DNA of 64,000 nt from Bacteroidales bacterium (GCA_020636835.1 JACJXC010000006.1:1-64000), one strand, 5' to 3'; positions 17,912 through 27,422 are shown, counted from the stretch's first letter. Numbers and translations: made by a program. Notes: generated by a model from the letters alone, not told the origin.

Positions 17912-18466
17912 ATGATTTATCCAGTTTACATTTACGGGTCGCCGGTGCTGCGAAAAGTAGCGCAGGACATTACTCCCGATTATCCCAATCTGAAACAGTT
18001 GATTGATGACATGTTCGAAACCATGTATGTGTCCGATGGTGTTGGGCTTGCTGCTCCACAGATTGGCCTTTCGATACGGATGTTTGTTATCGATGCTTCG
18101 CCCTGGGCCGACGAGGATCCTTCGTTAACAGACTTTAAAAAATGTTTTATCAATGCACACATAGTGGAACGATCGGGCGAGATTATCCGTTTTAACGAGG
18201 GGTGTCTCAGCATACCCAATATTCACGAGGATGTGGATAGGGGCGATCGGATACGAATGCAGTATGTGGATGAGAATTTTCAACCCCACGACGAGGTTTT
18301 TGAGGGTATTGCGGCGCGTGTCATCCAGCACGAACACGATCATCTCGACGGTATGCTCTTTACCGATAGGCTTTCGCCCATTCGCCGTCAACTCCTGAAA
18401 TCAAAATTATCGGCTATCTCTAAGGGGAAGTTTAATGCATCCTATAAATACAAAATCGCCAAGTAG
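17912..18466 (+). CDS. def: Peptide deformylase
   Basis: Metalloenzyme that removes the N-formyl group from nascent proteins. 184 residues with the three family motifs: GVGLAAPQIG near residue 45, EGCLSIPNI (Cys metal ligand) and QHEHDHLDGMLF (HExxH metal ligands and catalytic Glu). The gene is 5 nt downstream of ruvX and ends at a strong terminator. Its functional partner fmt, which adds the formyl group, lies elsewhere in the window (53109-54077). Confidence 0.97.
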   Translation: MIYPVYIYGSPVLRKVAQDITPDYPNLKQLIDDMFETMYVSDGVGLAAPQIGLSIRMFVIDASPWADEDPSLTDFKKCFINAHIVERSGEIIRFNEGCLSIPNIHEDVDRGDRIRMQYVDENFQPHDEVFEGIAARVIQHEHDHLDGMLFTDRLSPIRRQLLKSKLSAISKGKFNASYKYKIAK

Positions 18467-18491
18467 CCTTGTTTTGCTTTTGTTTACATTG

Positions 18492-18518
18492 CGCACAACT
18501 AATGGTTGTGCGTTTTTT
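18492..18518 (+). terminator. Intrinsic terminator after def
   Basis: Eight-bp perfect stem CGCACAAC / GTTGTGCG with a 5-nt loop, followed by TTTTTTG, 25 nt after the def stop. Confidence 0.88.
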
Positions 18519-18623
18519 GTTTTATTTGCCACGTATTCAATCCTGCCATTCTGCTACAATGTTGCATAGTTGATTTATTCGCCTAAAGTTTGTAACTTGA
18601 AGTAACCATTAATTCTAACGAAA

Positions 18624-20717
18624 TTGACTGCTCCTCAGAGTATACACGAAGTGCCATTTGTGCGGTTACTCTTACCCCTTGTAGGGGGAATTGTTTTTGA
18701 ACTTAGTTTTGGTTGGGGGCTTGGTGATTCTCAATTGGCAATGCTTATTGTGTTGGTTTTCCTGTTTTTGGTTGCAACCCATTTCTTTGTGAAGGCTTGG
18801 CGTTGGCGATGGGTATACGGATTGCTCCTTAATGTTTTCCTTTTTTTGTCTGGTTTTGTTTTGTCGGTTAGTCCTGCGCATAACAATTCCGTAATAGCAG
18901 GGAAAACTTACCGGGCTATTGTCCGCTTATCGGATGCCCCTCTGCAGCGAGCCCGTTCAATCCGAGCGGAGTGCGTATTGGAGCATTTGTGGGATGGCGA
19001 CAATATGGTTGAGCCGAACGAGTCGGTGTTGCTGTATTTTAGTATATCCGACACCGCTGCATTACAACTTTCCTATGGCGATTTGCTTGCGGTTGAGTTC
19101 ATCCCTAGGGGGTTCGATAAGCCCAAGAATCCATATCAGTTCGATATTCAAAAGTACATGGAGCGCAAAGGGATTCGCTACTCGTCGTTTCTCCGGGCTG
19201 ATGGGTGGATGCATTTGGGGAATAACGGAAATCGTATTGTGGCGTATTCGTTACGGGTGAGGGATTATTTCCTTGCGCAGTTTTCCCGTTATGGGGTAGA
19301 GGGTGAGCAATTAGCCGTAGTGTCGGCTTTGGTTTTGGGCTATAAGGATTTGTTAGACGATGAGTTGCGTAGAGTCTACTCATCAACCGGAGCCATGCAT
19401 GTTTTGGCAGTTTCGGGGTTGCATGTGGGTATTCTCTATTTTCTACTTGCTTTGCTTTTGCGAGTATTCCCGCTCGGGAGGTATCGGAAGACGCTGACTC
19501 TGCCAATCCTGTTAACTTTCCTTTGGTTTTATGCGTTGCTAACTGGGCTTTCGCCATCGGTGTGCAGGGCTGCGTTAATGTTTTCGTTGGTGGCTGTGGG
19601 GCAGGCTTTGGGGACTCAATCCAATGTGTTCAACACGCTTTCGGTGGCTGCATTCGCTTTGCTGGTTGTCGATCCTTCAAATTTGTTGAATGTGGGTTTC
19701 CAATTATCGTTTGCTGCCGTTTTATCCATTGTGGTTTTTTACCCGTATATTAATAGGCTTTTCTATGTTCAGAGCAGAGTCCTAGGCTATATTTGGTCGC
19801 TCGTTGCAGTGTCAATTGCAGCTCAAATAGGAACATTCCCTTTTACTACAATGTATTTTGCCCAGTTCCCAAACTATTTTATTGTTACAAACCTTATAGC
19901 AATCCCATTATCAACGGTAATCTTGTACCTATCTGTTTTGTTACTTGCTGTATCGCCAATTCCGGCTATTGCGGGTTGGTTGGGCAAATTGCTTAACCTA
20001 TTGCTTGCTTTTATGAACGATGCGCTGGGATGGGTTGAGGCTTTACCCTTTTCGCTTATTAATGCTATTCATATCAGCGTGTTCCAGTTTGTGTTGCTAT
20101 TGCTAGGCCTGTTGGCTTTGGCTTTGTTCCTGCTCAGTAGGCGCATTCGCTATTTGCAGGCTCTGCTTGTAATGCTAACCATAGTGGTTGCACTGTGTAT
20201 TCCTCGGCGGGTTGGGGTTGCTACCGACGAATTGGTTGTTTTCAGTGTCCCTCGCAGTTCGGAGGTTTGTATTCGATGCAATGGGGAGGCGCACTTCATT
20301 TCTCACCAAAGCTCATTGGAGCGGAATGGTTTTTATGTCGATGGATATGTGAAACATCAAACATTGGGGGGGCGGTGTCGGAATATATGGGCTGGTAGCG
20401 AGCCCAATGGGGCTGGGATTGCAGTTAAAGCACGCGATGGGTTGTCCTTTGTAACTTGTCGCAATATGATACTTGTATTACCCTATAACGATTCGTTGCA
20501 GCATATTTCTGCCGTTGCCCCCATTGCTGTTGATGTATTGTTGGCGAACCGCCACTTTTCCGATAATCTGTTAAATATTATTTCCCCTAAGCAGGTGGTT
20601 GTTGATGAATCGTTCCCCCGTTGGAAAATTGATAAGTTGATGGTTCGTTTGGCAGAATTGAATATCCCTGTTCATAGCACGTATTCTTTGGGGGCTATGC
20701 GCTGCCCTATACCCTAA
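18624..20717 (+). CDS. comEC: ComEC/Rec2-type DNA uptake channel protein
   Basis: Polytopic membrane protein of about 690 residues. An N-terminal hydrophobic block and a DUF4131-like OB region are followed by the ComEC competence domain with its signature STGAMHVLAVSGLHVGILYF and about nine further membrane spans. In DNA-uptake systems this protein conducts single-stranded DNA across the inner membrane. After the last spans there are only about 150 residues, and I see no metallo-beta-lactamase motif (HxHxDH), so this is the short form. The start is uncertain: TTG at 18624 or GTG at 18651, and no ATG fits. It stands alone between the def terminator and trkA. Confidence 0.9.
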   Translation: MTAPQSIHEVPFVRLLLPLVGGIVFELSFGWGLGDSQLAMLIVLVFLFLVATHFFVKAWRWRWVYGLLLNVFLFLSGFVLSVSPAHNNSVIAGKTYRAIVRLSDAPLQRARSIRAECVLEHLWDGDNMVEPNESVLLYFSISDTAALQLSYGDLLAVEFIPRGFDKPKNPYQFDIQKYMERKGIRYSSFLRADGWMHLGNNGNRIVAYSLRVRDYFLAQFSRYGVEGEQLAVVSALVLGYKDLLDDELRRVYSSTGAMHVLAVSGLHVGILYFLLALLLRVFPLGRYRKTLTLPILLTFLWFYALLTGLSPSVCRAALMFSLVAVGQALGTQSNVFNTLSVAAFALLVVDPSNLLNVGFQLSFAAVLSIVVFYPYINRLFYVQSRVLGYIWSLVAVSIAAQIGTFPFTTMYFAQFPNYFIVTNLIAIPLSTVILYLSVLLLAVSPIPAIAGWLGKLLNLLLAFMNDALGWVEALPFSLINAIHISVFQFVLLLLGLLALALFLLSRRIRYLQALLVMLTIVVALCIPRRVGVATDELVVFSVPRSSEVCIRCNGEAHFISHQSSLERNGFYVDGYVKHQTLGGRCRNIWAGSEPNGAGIAVKARDGLSFVTCRNMILVLPYNDSLQHISAVAPIAVDVLLANRHFSDNLLNIISPKQVVVDESFPRWKIDKLMVRLAELNIPVHSTYSLGAMRCPIP

Positions 20718-20810
20718 AAAATATTGGTAAAATGCGTTCAAAGTCCATAAATTGATATTAATTTGTAATTTACTTTGCGCTGATTTTTTAAAGACTAACT
20801 GTATTACGAG

Positions 20811-22151
20811 ATGAATATTATTATTGTTGGAGCCGGAGAGGTAGGAACGCATTTGGCCACCATGTTGGCAAAGGAGTATCACGATGTAACCGTGATCGAT
20901 CCTGATCCTGAAATGCTGAGTAAGCTCGCTTCAACTGCCGATGTGGTTACTTACCAGGGGTCGGCTACATCTATCAATATTCTTAAGGAGGTTAATATTC
21001 GGAAGGTCGATCTGTTCATTGCGGTTGCCCATTCCGAGGAAACCAACATCGTGTCAGCAACATTGGCCAAGCGGTTAGGCGCAAAGAAAGTGATTGCCCG
21101 TATCGATAAAAACGAGTACCTACAGCCCAATAATAAGGAGATATTCCTTAACCTGGGCATCGATTCGCTCATATACCCCGAGCGTTTGGCCGCTCGCGAG
21201 GTGATAACCCTTTTGGGTCAAACCAGTTCTACCGAGTTTGTCGATTTTTCGGGTGGAAAACTTTCATTGGTGGTATTTCGGCTCGAGGAGGATTCTCCCG
21301 TTGTGGATTACACACTACTTCAGGCAACCCAGAATATTCAGAATCTCGACTATCGTGCTGTTGCCATAGCCCGTGAGGGCGAAACCCTAATCCCCCGTGG
21401 TAACGATCAGTTTAAGGTTAACGATATGGTGTATGTTATTGCCAATCAGTTGGGGATTAAAAATATGTTGGAGCACTCGGGCAAAAAAAATATCGATGTA
21501 AATAACCTTATGGTGCTGGGCGGAAGCCGAATTGCAGTGCATATCGCCAATGAGCTCGAGAAAACCATGAATGTAAAGATTATAGAGGTGGATAGGGAGC
21601 GTAGTCAGGAGTTGGCCGGGCAGTTTAAGAACGCATTGGTTATCAATGGCGATGGCCGCAATACCGATTTGCTGATTGAGGAGGGTTTGCCCTATATGGA
21701 TGCCTTTGTGGCGGTTACGGGTAATTCCGAAACCAACATTCTGTCGTGCATTGTGGCAAAACGAATGGGGGTGAAAAAAACTATTGCCGAAATTGAGAAT
21801 ATCAACTACATCCGTTTAGCCGAGAGTATTGGGGTCGATACGGTGATCAATAAGAAGTTGATTACTGCTAGCCGTATTTTCCGGTACACAATGAGCACCG
21901 ATGTGTCTACCATTAAGTGTCTTACCGGCTCCGATGCCGAGGTGCTCGAGTTTATTGTTAAGCCTGGGGCTTCGGTTACCAAGGGGCGGTTAAAGGATGT
22001 TTCGTTCCCCAAGGATGCTATTATTGGGGGCGTGGTTCGTGGCGACAAAGCGTTCATTGCCAAAGGCGATAGCGAAATAAAACCCTACGATAGGGTGGTG
22101 GTGTTTGCCCTGCCTTCGGCTATTAACAAGGTGGGTAAGTTTTTTAATTAA
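20811..22151 (+). CDS. trkA: Trk potassium uptake system NAD-binding subunit TrkA
   Basis: Peripheral cytoplasmic regulator of Trk K+ channels. 446 residues in two tandem RCK halves. The first Rossmann domain begins MNIIIVGAGEVGTHLATMLA with ID at the adenine-ribose position. The second begins near residue 230 (NLMVLGGSRIAVHIANELE, KIIEVDRERS). RCK_C-like segments follow each half (DSPVVDYTLLQAT, GASVTKGRLKDVSFPKDAII). The membrane partner TrkH is often next door in this phylum but is not here; the next gene is a TonB-domain protein. Confidence 0.94.
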   Translation: MNIIIVGAGEVGTHLATMLAKEYHDVTVIDPDPEMLSKLASTADVVTYQGSATSINILKEVNIRKVDLFIAVAHSEETNIVSATLAKRLGAKKVIARIDKNEYLQPNNKEIFLNLGIDSLIYPERLAAREVITLLGQTSSTEFVDFSGGKLSLVVFRLEEDSPVVDYTLLQATQNIQNLDYRAVAIAREGETLIPRGNDQFKVNDMVYVIANQLGIKNMLEHSGKKNIDVNNLMVLGGSRIAVHIANELEKTMNVKIIEVDRERSQELAGQFKNALVINGDGRNTDLLIEEGLPYMDAFVAVTGNSETNILSCIVAKRMGVKKTIAEIENINYIRLAESIGVDTVINKKLITASRIFRYTMSTDVSTIKCLTGSDAEVLEFIVKPGASVTKGRLKDVSFPKDAIIGGVVRGDKAFIAKGDSEIKPYDRVVVFALPSAINKVGKFFN

Positions 22152-22220
22152 TCGGTTCTGTTTTCCCGATAAATATCCCTTTCCCAATTCTAATCAAGAG
22201 TCATTAAATTCTTAAGGTAT

Positions 22221-22943
22221 ATGATTACTCGCGTTGTATTGAGCTTTATTCCCTTCCTTTTTGCATTTGCCCCAAGTTTTACCCTATATTCGCAGATTCC
22301 TGATACAATTTACTACAAAGCTTCTGGGGTTTTATCTTCGGTCAACGATTTTGATTACTATGCAGTTTTGTTGCCAGCCGACAGCCTTACTTACCATGTG
22401 AGGGAGTATCACAAAGGCGATTCGCTTAAATCTACCTATAGTTGCAGAGCGCAGTCGCAAATTGGTTTATCGTCCGCAAATTTTGATAGTTTGCTTAACG
22501 CCCGGTTGGTTGTGCTTAATGGTACCCGGTTGATTTTTACTAACGATACCATTGTAGTTGGCGAAACCCGTTACAATATGGGCGAGGTGGTTTATGGCCC
22601 TGTAGCCTACTCGGAGGGGGATACCCTTTACGCATTTGAACTTATCGATGAGATGCCACGCTTTACTGGCGGCGGACTAAGTGGCTTTCAGCAGCATATT
22701 GCATCGCATTTGCGTTATCCAGCCGAGGCTGTGGCTAAAGGAGTGTCTGGAGTTGTGTATGTGCAGTTTTTGGTTAATAAGCTTGGCGAGGTTTGCCGGG
22801 TTCGGGTGTATAAAGGGGTAGATCCCGCCTTGGACAGGGCGGCTGTTGATGTTGTGAAATCGTCGCCCCGGTGGATTCCGGGGAAACGTAACGGCAACCC
22901 AATATCGGTTCGATTCACCATGCCCATCGTGTTCCGATTGTAG
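22221..22943 (+). CDS. TonB C-terminal-domain periplasmic protein
   Basis: 240 residues. An N-terminal signal sequence (MITRVVLSFIPFLFAFAPSFTLYSQ) and a middle part I do not recognise precede a TonB C-terminal domain over the last 85 or so residues (LRYPAEAVAKGVSGVVYVQF, GEVCRVRVYKGVDPALDRAA, RWIPGKRNGNPISVRFTMPI). There is no ordinary N-terminal membrane anchor with a proline-rich linker, so it may be a secreted or outer-membrane-linked relative rather than a classic energy transducer. It follows trkA by 69 bp; no functional link is visible. Confidence 0.85.
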   Translation: MITRVVLSFIPFLFAFAPSFTLYSQIPDTIYYKASGVLSSVNDFDYYAVLLPADSLTYHVREYHKGDSLKSTYSCRAQSQIGLSSANFDSLLNARLVVLNGTRLIFTNDTIVVGETRYNMGEVVYGPVAYSEGDTLYAFELIDEMPRFTGGGLSGFQQHIASHLRYPAEAVAKGVSGVVYVQFLVNKLGEVCRVRVYKGVDPALDRAAVDVVKSSPRWIPGKRNGNPISVRFTMPIVFRL

Positions 22944-23075
22944 CCAATTGAATCACTATTAATTTCTTTTTGTTTACTATCCCTGTCTTTGCTTTAAAGG
23001 ACACGAATCCTAATATTGTTAGGTAGGCTCTGTTGCGCTTTTTGTATCTGGTTGTATATGCTGTATAATAATATA

Positions 23076-23109
23076 TCCAACAATCCTCACTGGGGCAAGG
23101 ATTGCTGGA
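23076..23109. other. Stem-loop between convergent genes
   Basis: TCCAACAATCC and GGATTGCTGGA can pair over 11 bp (one G-U in one orientation) around a 12-nt loop. It lies between the TonB-domain gene and the small lipoprotein genes that converge on it. There is no long T run, so its role as a terminator is doubtful. The rest of 22944-23154 shows nothing else. Confidence 0.4.
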
Positions 23110-23154
23110 TGTATTATCGCTGGGCTACTATTGCCCGTATGTGTCTATTATGTA

Positions 23155-23289
23155 CTACGCTCTGTTGGTTTGTTCCACGTTGTTTAGTTGGCTGTAAGCA
23201 GGACAGGTTTTTTTGGAGCAAGCGCTAAATGCAATTGCTGCAACAACTAAAAACAGGAGAACTCTTGCTTTAAAACTGGTCTTTTTCAT
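23155..23289 (-). CDS. Small lipoprotein with CPAY motif (downstream copy)
   Basis: 44 residues starting at the ATG giving MKKTSFKARVLLFLVVAAIA. The leader ends in a lipobox (AFSAC), so the mature peptide would be only about 20 residues beginning CSKKTCPAYSQ. The same CPAY motif after a lipidated Cys occurs in the gene 35 bp upstream, so the two are probably tandem paralogues in one transcript. The mature peptide would be lipid-anchored in the envelope. I do not know its function. An in-frame reading from further upstream (23370) would include the end of the other gene's region and is not preferred. Confidence 0.7.
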   Translation of the reverse strand: MKKTSFKARVLLFLVVAAIAFSACSKKTCPAYSQLNNVEQTNRA

Positions 23290-23324
23290 GGTAGTAAATT
23301 TATAATTCATTGGTTTTGTTTGGA

Positions 23325-23450
23325 TTAGATTGACTGTGTGCTTTGGCTTGCTTCGGCGTAAGCAGGGCAAGGAATATTACTATGACACGAACTTAACAAT
23401 CCAATACCCAAACCTAACAACAAAAATAATACTTTTCTTGTTCTAAGCAT
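23325..23450 (-). CDS. Small lipoprotein with CPAY motif (upstream copy)
   Basis: 41 residues: leader MLRTRKVLFLLLGLGIGLLS, lipobox LSSC, and a mature peptide of 20 residues that begins CHSNIPCPAYAEA. It is too short for ordinary gene calling. Its layout copies its downstream neighbour: basic start, hydrophobic core, lipobox, six or so residues, then CPAY. A -7 box lies 73 nt upstream and the two genes share a strand with 35 bp between them. Function unknown. Confidence 0.65.
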   Translation of the reverse strand: MLRTRKVLFLLLGLGIGLLSSCHSNIPCPAYAEASQSTQSI

Positions 23451-23522
23451 ATCTCTTCACTTTATTTATTGGACTCTGGTTAAGAATTTCGTTTACGCAA
23501 TATTGTTACATTTTGCAATTTA

Positions 23523-23530
23523 CAAAAATA
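23523..23530 (-). promoter_or_regulatory. Putative promoter -7 box of the small lipoprotein pair
   Basis: TATTTTTG on the minus strand matches TAnnTTTG, 73 nt upstream of the first lipoprotein ATG. The remaining sequence to 23675 shows no other signal. Confidence 0.4.
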
Positions 23531-23675
23531 TATTTGATAAAAGTGCTGTATTTGTTGATATGCATCACTTTTCTGTAGTTTTTTGTTTCGCCGTTAAGTA
23601 GGGCTGTATCGATGGATTGTATCTGGATTTATTGGTGGAGTTGTGGCTATTCTACCTTTTCGGTTTTGTTTAAAA

Positions 23676-23703
23676 CAAAAGCCCCCAGAAATTGGGGGCT
23701 TTG
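23676..23703 (-). terminator. Intrinsic terminator after the T9SS protein gene
   Basis: Perfect stem GCCCCCA / TGGGGGC (23681-23687 with 23693-23699) with flanking A and T runs. On the minus strand it is followed by a T-rich tract, 25 nt after the stop of the T9SS gene. The A/T flanks would also let it work from the other side. Confidence 0.85.
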
Positions 23704-23723
23704 CTATGCTTATAGTGTTCAGG

Positions 23724-26113
23724 TTACTCTTTAACCAGCTTGCGGAGGGTTGTTTCGCCCTTGGTGTTGGTAAATTTAACCAGGTAGATGCCGCGGGGTA
23801 GAGCCTCGGTGCTAATCTGGTTGCGACCTGCCACTGCTTCCTCTATCATAACCTGTCCTATAATTGAGGTTACGGTTACACGGGCAATGCTTGCGCCCTC
23901 AAACCGGATCTCGTTGCTGAATGGGTTGGGGTAAGCTTTGAGGCTGGCAAATGTGTTGGTGTTAACGCCGGTGGTTGTTAAAACAATATTAACGGTTTGA
24001 GCCGCGCTGTTTACCGTTACAGATCCTGAGTACTCATTGTAACCTTCCTTGGTTGTTGTGTAGCTATATGTGCCATTTGCAAGGTCAACCGATGCCGTGC
24101 CATTGGCGTCGGTGGTTAGCGTTTGGTTGTTAATGGCAATGCTAACTCCTGCTACTGCAGTAGAGTTGCGGGTTACGTTGAAGGTTACCGTGTAGGTGGG
24201 GAGCATGATATCGTCGCTAGAACGTGGAGTTATTTGCATTACATCGTTGTACTGACCTACTAGTCCAATGCAATCGAATGTTCCTGTTGGCATTGCATTA
24301 CCGATATAGTTGGCTTCCGAAAATGCTGTGCGTAGTACAAAATCAGATGTTGCATAGCCTGTTATCTCGTAGTTGGTGCCTGTGGCAAAGTTGCTTGGGC
24401 TTGCAAATGATATCCCGTTAATTCTAACCAACTTGCTTTGATCAGCAGATGTTAGGCTGGCCACGGTACGTACTTCAGGGGTGATAGTTGGGTTGTTTGG
24501 AACCTTTTCCCCGGTAGTTGCTTGAGGTACTAATTCAACTAAGTTTTTGTAAAGTGTGATTTTGCCTTCCACGTTCGAAATGCCGTCTCCTATAGCAAAG
24601 GTTTCTGTAATATAGCCGGGTGCTGTGGTTGGGTCGTGAATTAGGATTGCCCCAGTTTCGTCCTGAATATATTTTTGGTTATACGATTCTCGGGTGTAGG
24701 TTATTGTTGCTTTTCCTGTGTATTTTACTATTGAGTTTGCTGGCATTGCAGCTAGGGCTGCAAGGCTGTTGGTGGTAGGGATGACTGTGAATGCATCGCT
24801 CTCGTCCGTAGCCGCTGTGCCGAATGCTACCTTAATTTTATAGGTGGTTGCATATTCTGCATTGGTTGGAATGGTTACAGTTTCTGTCCCATCGTTGGTC
24901 GATGTTGCTATTTGCTCGTAGGTTGCGCCATCGGGGGCTACCAATATGGTGATTGTTTCACCGGCGGCAATATTGGTCGATTCCCATGTAATGGTGGCCT
25001 GTGTGCCTGCGTAGTACTTTTCACCACCGTTGGGGGATGTTAGGGTTATAACGGGGGTGGTTGCCGAAATGGTGGTGAATGTGGAGGTTGTAAGTGTGGT
25101 GGGGTTGTTGTTGGCATCCTCAACGGGGTCTAACGAAATTACGTACTCTACATCGTTTGTTAGGTTTGCGCTGGGGGTGATGGTGATCACTTTCTTCTCG
25201 GCGTTTATTGTGATGGTGCTGGTTACGCTATTCCCCGACGATTTTTCCTTTAGGGTTACCAACAATCCCACGTTGGCATCGGTAATTTCGGAGTCATCGA
25301 TATTGCGAATTGCCTCGTTGAAAGTAATAGTTGGGATTGTGTTTATGGCCACATTGGTAGCCGCATTGGCTGGGTCGAAGGTGATGGTTGGGGCCTGGGT
25401 GTCAGGGCCGCTTGCGGCTACTGCATCAGCCCAAGTTGTACCAACTCTTATGCCGTCAACAATAACTTTTTGAGCATCTTTATATTGCCTTAATGCTATG
25501 CTGCCTATGTTACTGTAAGACGCAGTCTCTGTAAAAGTTTGATCAGCTGTTGCTGGTTCTGAACTTGGGAAAGTGTTAAAAACGTAAAGACTAGATATCT
25601 TTGTTGAGTATTCGAGTTTTATTACAATTAAAGTAGGTGTGCCTACAGTTATTGGGAGGTATGAACTTGGAGCGGATGAACCAATTCCAACTCCATTGCC
25701 AGTAGCATTAACCCATACTCTAGATACAAAAGTTGTACCAATAGTAGTTTGTCCTAAATGAAGGAAATATCCTTCAGAGTTTGATGCTTCAGTTTTGATT
25801 ATAAATGCAGCATAGATATTTCCAGATGTTTGAGTTGAGTGAAGGTTCTGTTGGGGTCTTCTCCATAGTTGATTCAAGCAGCAAAATCCAACACCTGAAG
25901 CCAACATAGTTAGAGAATTCTAGGCCTGGAGTTAACTAGTATTGGATTTGGTAATAATTCATCTGCTGTGGGCTGTCCATCCATTGGTTAAAAGTGCTGC
26001 TCCTTCGGTATAGTTAAAATCTTCAACTAGTTCGCTGATGATTAATCCTTGTCCGTATGCGATGCAAGTTAAAAGACCAAGGACATTGTTGCGAGTAAAT
26101 TTTTAAGTTTCAT
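23724..26113 (-). CDS. T9SS-sorted multidomain surface/secreted protein, frameshifted 5' end
   Basis: The clean frame runs from 25907 to the stop at 23724 (727 residues), but it lacks a signal peptide. Upstream, the same protein continues in other frames. An ATG at 26113 opens MKLKNLLATMSLVF, a frame change gives the rest of a signal peptide (LLTCIAYGQ), then FNYTEGAALLTNGWTAHS and PGLEFSNYVG follow, so several indels fall within 25850-26080. Domains in the clean part: an unidentified N-terminal lectin-like region; an SbsA/Big_5 Ig-like domain (DTQAPTITFDPANAATNVAI); a Kre9/KNH-like domain (ITLTSPNGGEKYYAGTQATI); a DUF5689-like region; a carboxypeptidase-regulatory-like domain; and the type IX sorting domain (YPNPFSNEIRFEGA ... 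LPRGIYLVKF). Substrate unknown. Confidence 0.8.
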
Positions 26114-26388
26114 AGGCGTGTAATTTAAGTTTATAGTTAGTTTAATTTTATCCAAATTGTTGTTACCCTGTTTTTAAGCGTTGGGGAGGCTATTTATGCC
26201 TTTGGCTCCTCAAATATGCGCATTATTGTAAAAACTGGCGTTAATATAAGGTTAATTTTTAATGGGGGCTATGCGTTTTTGCCAATTATTTATAAACAAT
26301 TCGGATTTTTTGTCAATAATTGGAAAATGCGTATGTGTATTTGTTTGTTTGTAGGGTTTTGTGCTATTGTATTTGGCGGGATAGGGGG

Positions 26389-27060
26389 CTAGCGTATCAT
26401 CTCCAGGAGTTTTTTTCTATCCGTTATGGTAATTTGTCGGCGGTTTACTGTAATAACCCCTTCGTCCTCCATTTCGGCCAGCACTCGGGCCAGAGAGGGA
26501 CGGGTTACCCCAAAGAACTCGGCCAGCTCCTGTTGCGATTTGGGCAGGGTTACTGTGTTGCTTCCCGCTGTTTGCGTAAGGTTGAGTATATAGTGCGCTA
26601 TTTTCCCCTTTATGGTTTTGAACGATTGGAACCATAGCTTGTTGGTGAGGAATTGCGCCCGGTTGGCTATGGTGTTCAGGTAGTTGCTGAGTATGGTGGC
26701 GTTCTGCTGCATCATCCTTGTAAAGTCGGCTTTGGGGATGAATAGTATGCGGCAATCCTCCAGTGCCACCACGTCAACAGGGTATCGATTCCGCTCGCCG
26801 AATAGGAATGCGTGGGCTATGGGCATGGGGGCTTGCATCTCCTCAATTTTGAGTATTTTTCCCGAAAAATCCACCATCTCACCCTTTACGCTACCCTCTA
26901 CTATTATACAAAGGTTGTGTACCTCGTCGTTGCGCTGGGCAATGGTTTGCCCTTTGCCGAACGATTTTATGGAGTGGCTTGTGCGTTCGAGTAGTGTTTT
27001 TATCTCGTCGGGCGACACACCTCGGAATATGGGCGAATGCATTATTTTCTGGTGAACCAT
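26389..27060 (-). CDS. Crp/Fnr-family transcriptional regulator
   Basis: 223 residues from the ATG giving MVHQKIMHSPIFRGVSPDEI. A longer frame from 27117 would begin inside the -7 box, so the inner start is preferred. The N-terminal cyclic-nucleotide-binding-type beta-barrel covers about residues 10-120 (GQTIAQRNDEVHNLCIIVEG, AFLFGERNRYPVDVVALEDC). A C-terminal winged helix follows, with recognition region LPKSQQELAEFFGVTRPSLA. No cysteine cluster for an Fe-S centre is seen, and the canonical cAMP-phosphate Arg is not obvious, so the effector is unknown. A perfect palindrome 94 nt upstream may be its own operator. Confidence 0.92.
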   Translation of the reverse strand: MVHQKIMHSPIFRGVSPDEIKTLLERTSHSIKSFGKGQTIAQRNDEVHNLCIIVEGSVKGEMVDFSGKILKIEEMQAPMPIAHAFLFGERNRYPVDVVALEDCRILFIPKADFTRMMQQNATILSNYLNTIANRAQFLTNKLWFQSFKTIKGKIAHYILNLTQTAGSNTVTLPKSQQELAEFFGVTRPSLARVLAEMEDEGVITVNRRQITITDRKKLLEMIR

Positions 27061-27114
27061 GTTTCCCTCGTTTCGTATTGCGTTACGCTGTGCTGCGTGT
27101 AAGCATAAATTAGC

Positions 27115-27122
27115 CAAATATA
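27115..27122 (-). promoter_or_regulatory. Putative promoter -7 box of the Crp/Fnr gene
   Basis: TATATTTG on the minus strand, an exact TAnnTTTG match, 55 nt upstream of the ATG at 27060. It overlaps the first codons of a longer in-frame reading and therefore decides the start. Confidence 0.55.
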
Positions 27123-27153
27123 GTTATCTTTTGGTATTCATATCCCTTTTCGA

Positions 27154-27169
27154 ATTGTTTTTAAACAAT
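27154..27169. promoter_or_regulatory. Palindromic candidate operator upstream of the Crp/Fnr gene
   Basis: ATTGTTTTTAAACAAT: two perfect 7-bp half-sites ATTGTTT/AAACAAT around 2 bp. It is centred about 50 bp upstream of the predicted transcription start, a usual place for Crp/Fnr-type dimers, so autoregulation is plausible. Confidence 0.4.
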
Positions 27170-27422
27170 GCTTAGTTTTTAGCGATTTATTAGTCTTATT
27201 GATGTGTAGGTGTTCGAAATTTTAGAGGTGGATTGTATAATTAGCAAACCTTTTTTGTGGGTTCCCGTAACCATTTATAATAGCATTTTAAAATAGTTAA
27301 AAAATGCTAAAAAAATATTATTTTTTGTGCTTGTAAGTACTTGTTTTATAATGAAATTGGGGTGTTTGAGAATGATGTTTTATATCACCGTTTTCGACTT
27401 GATTTTATCGAAACTTTCGCCG

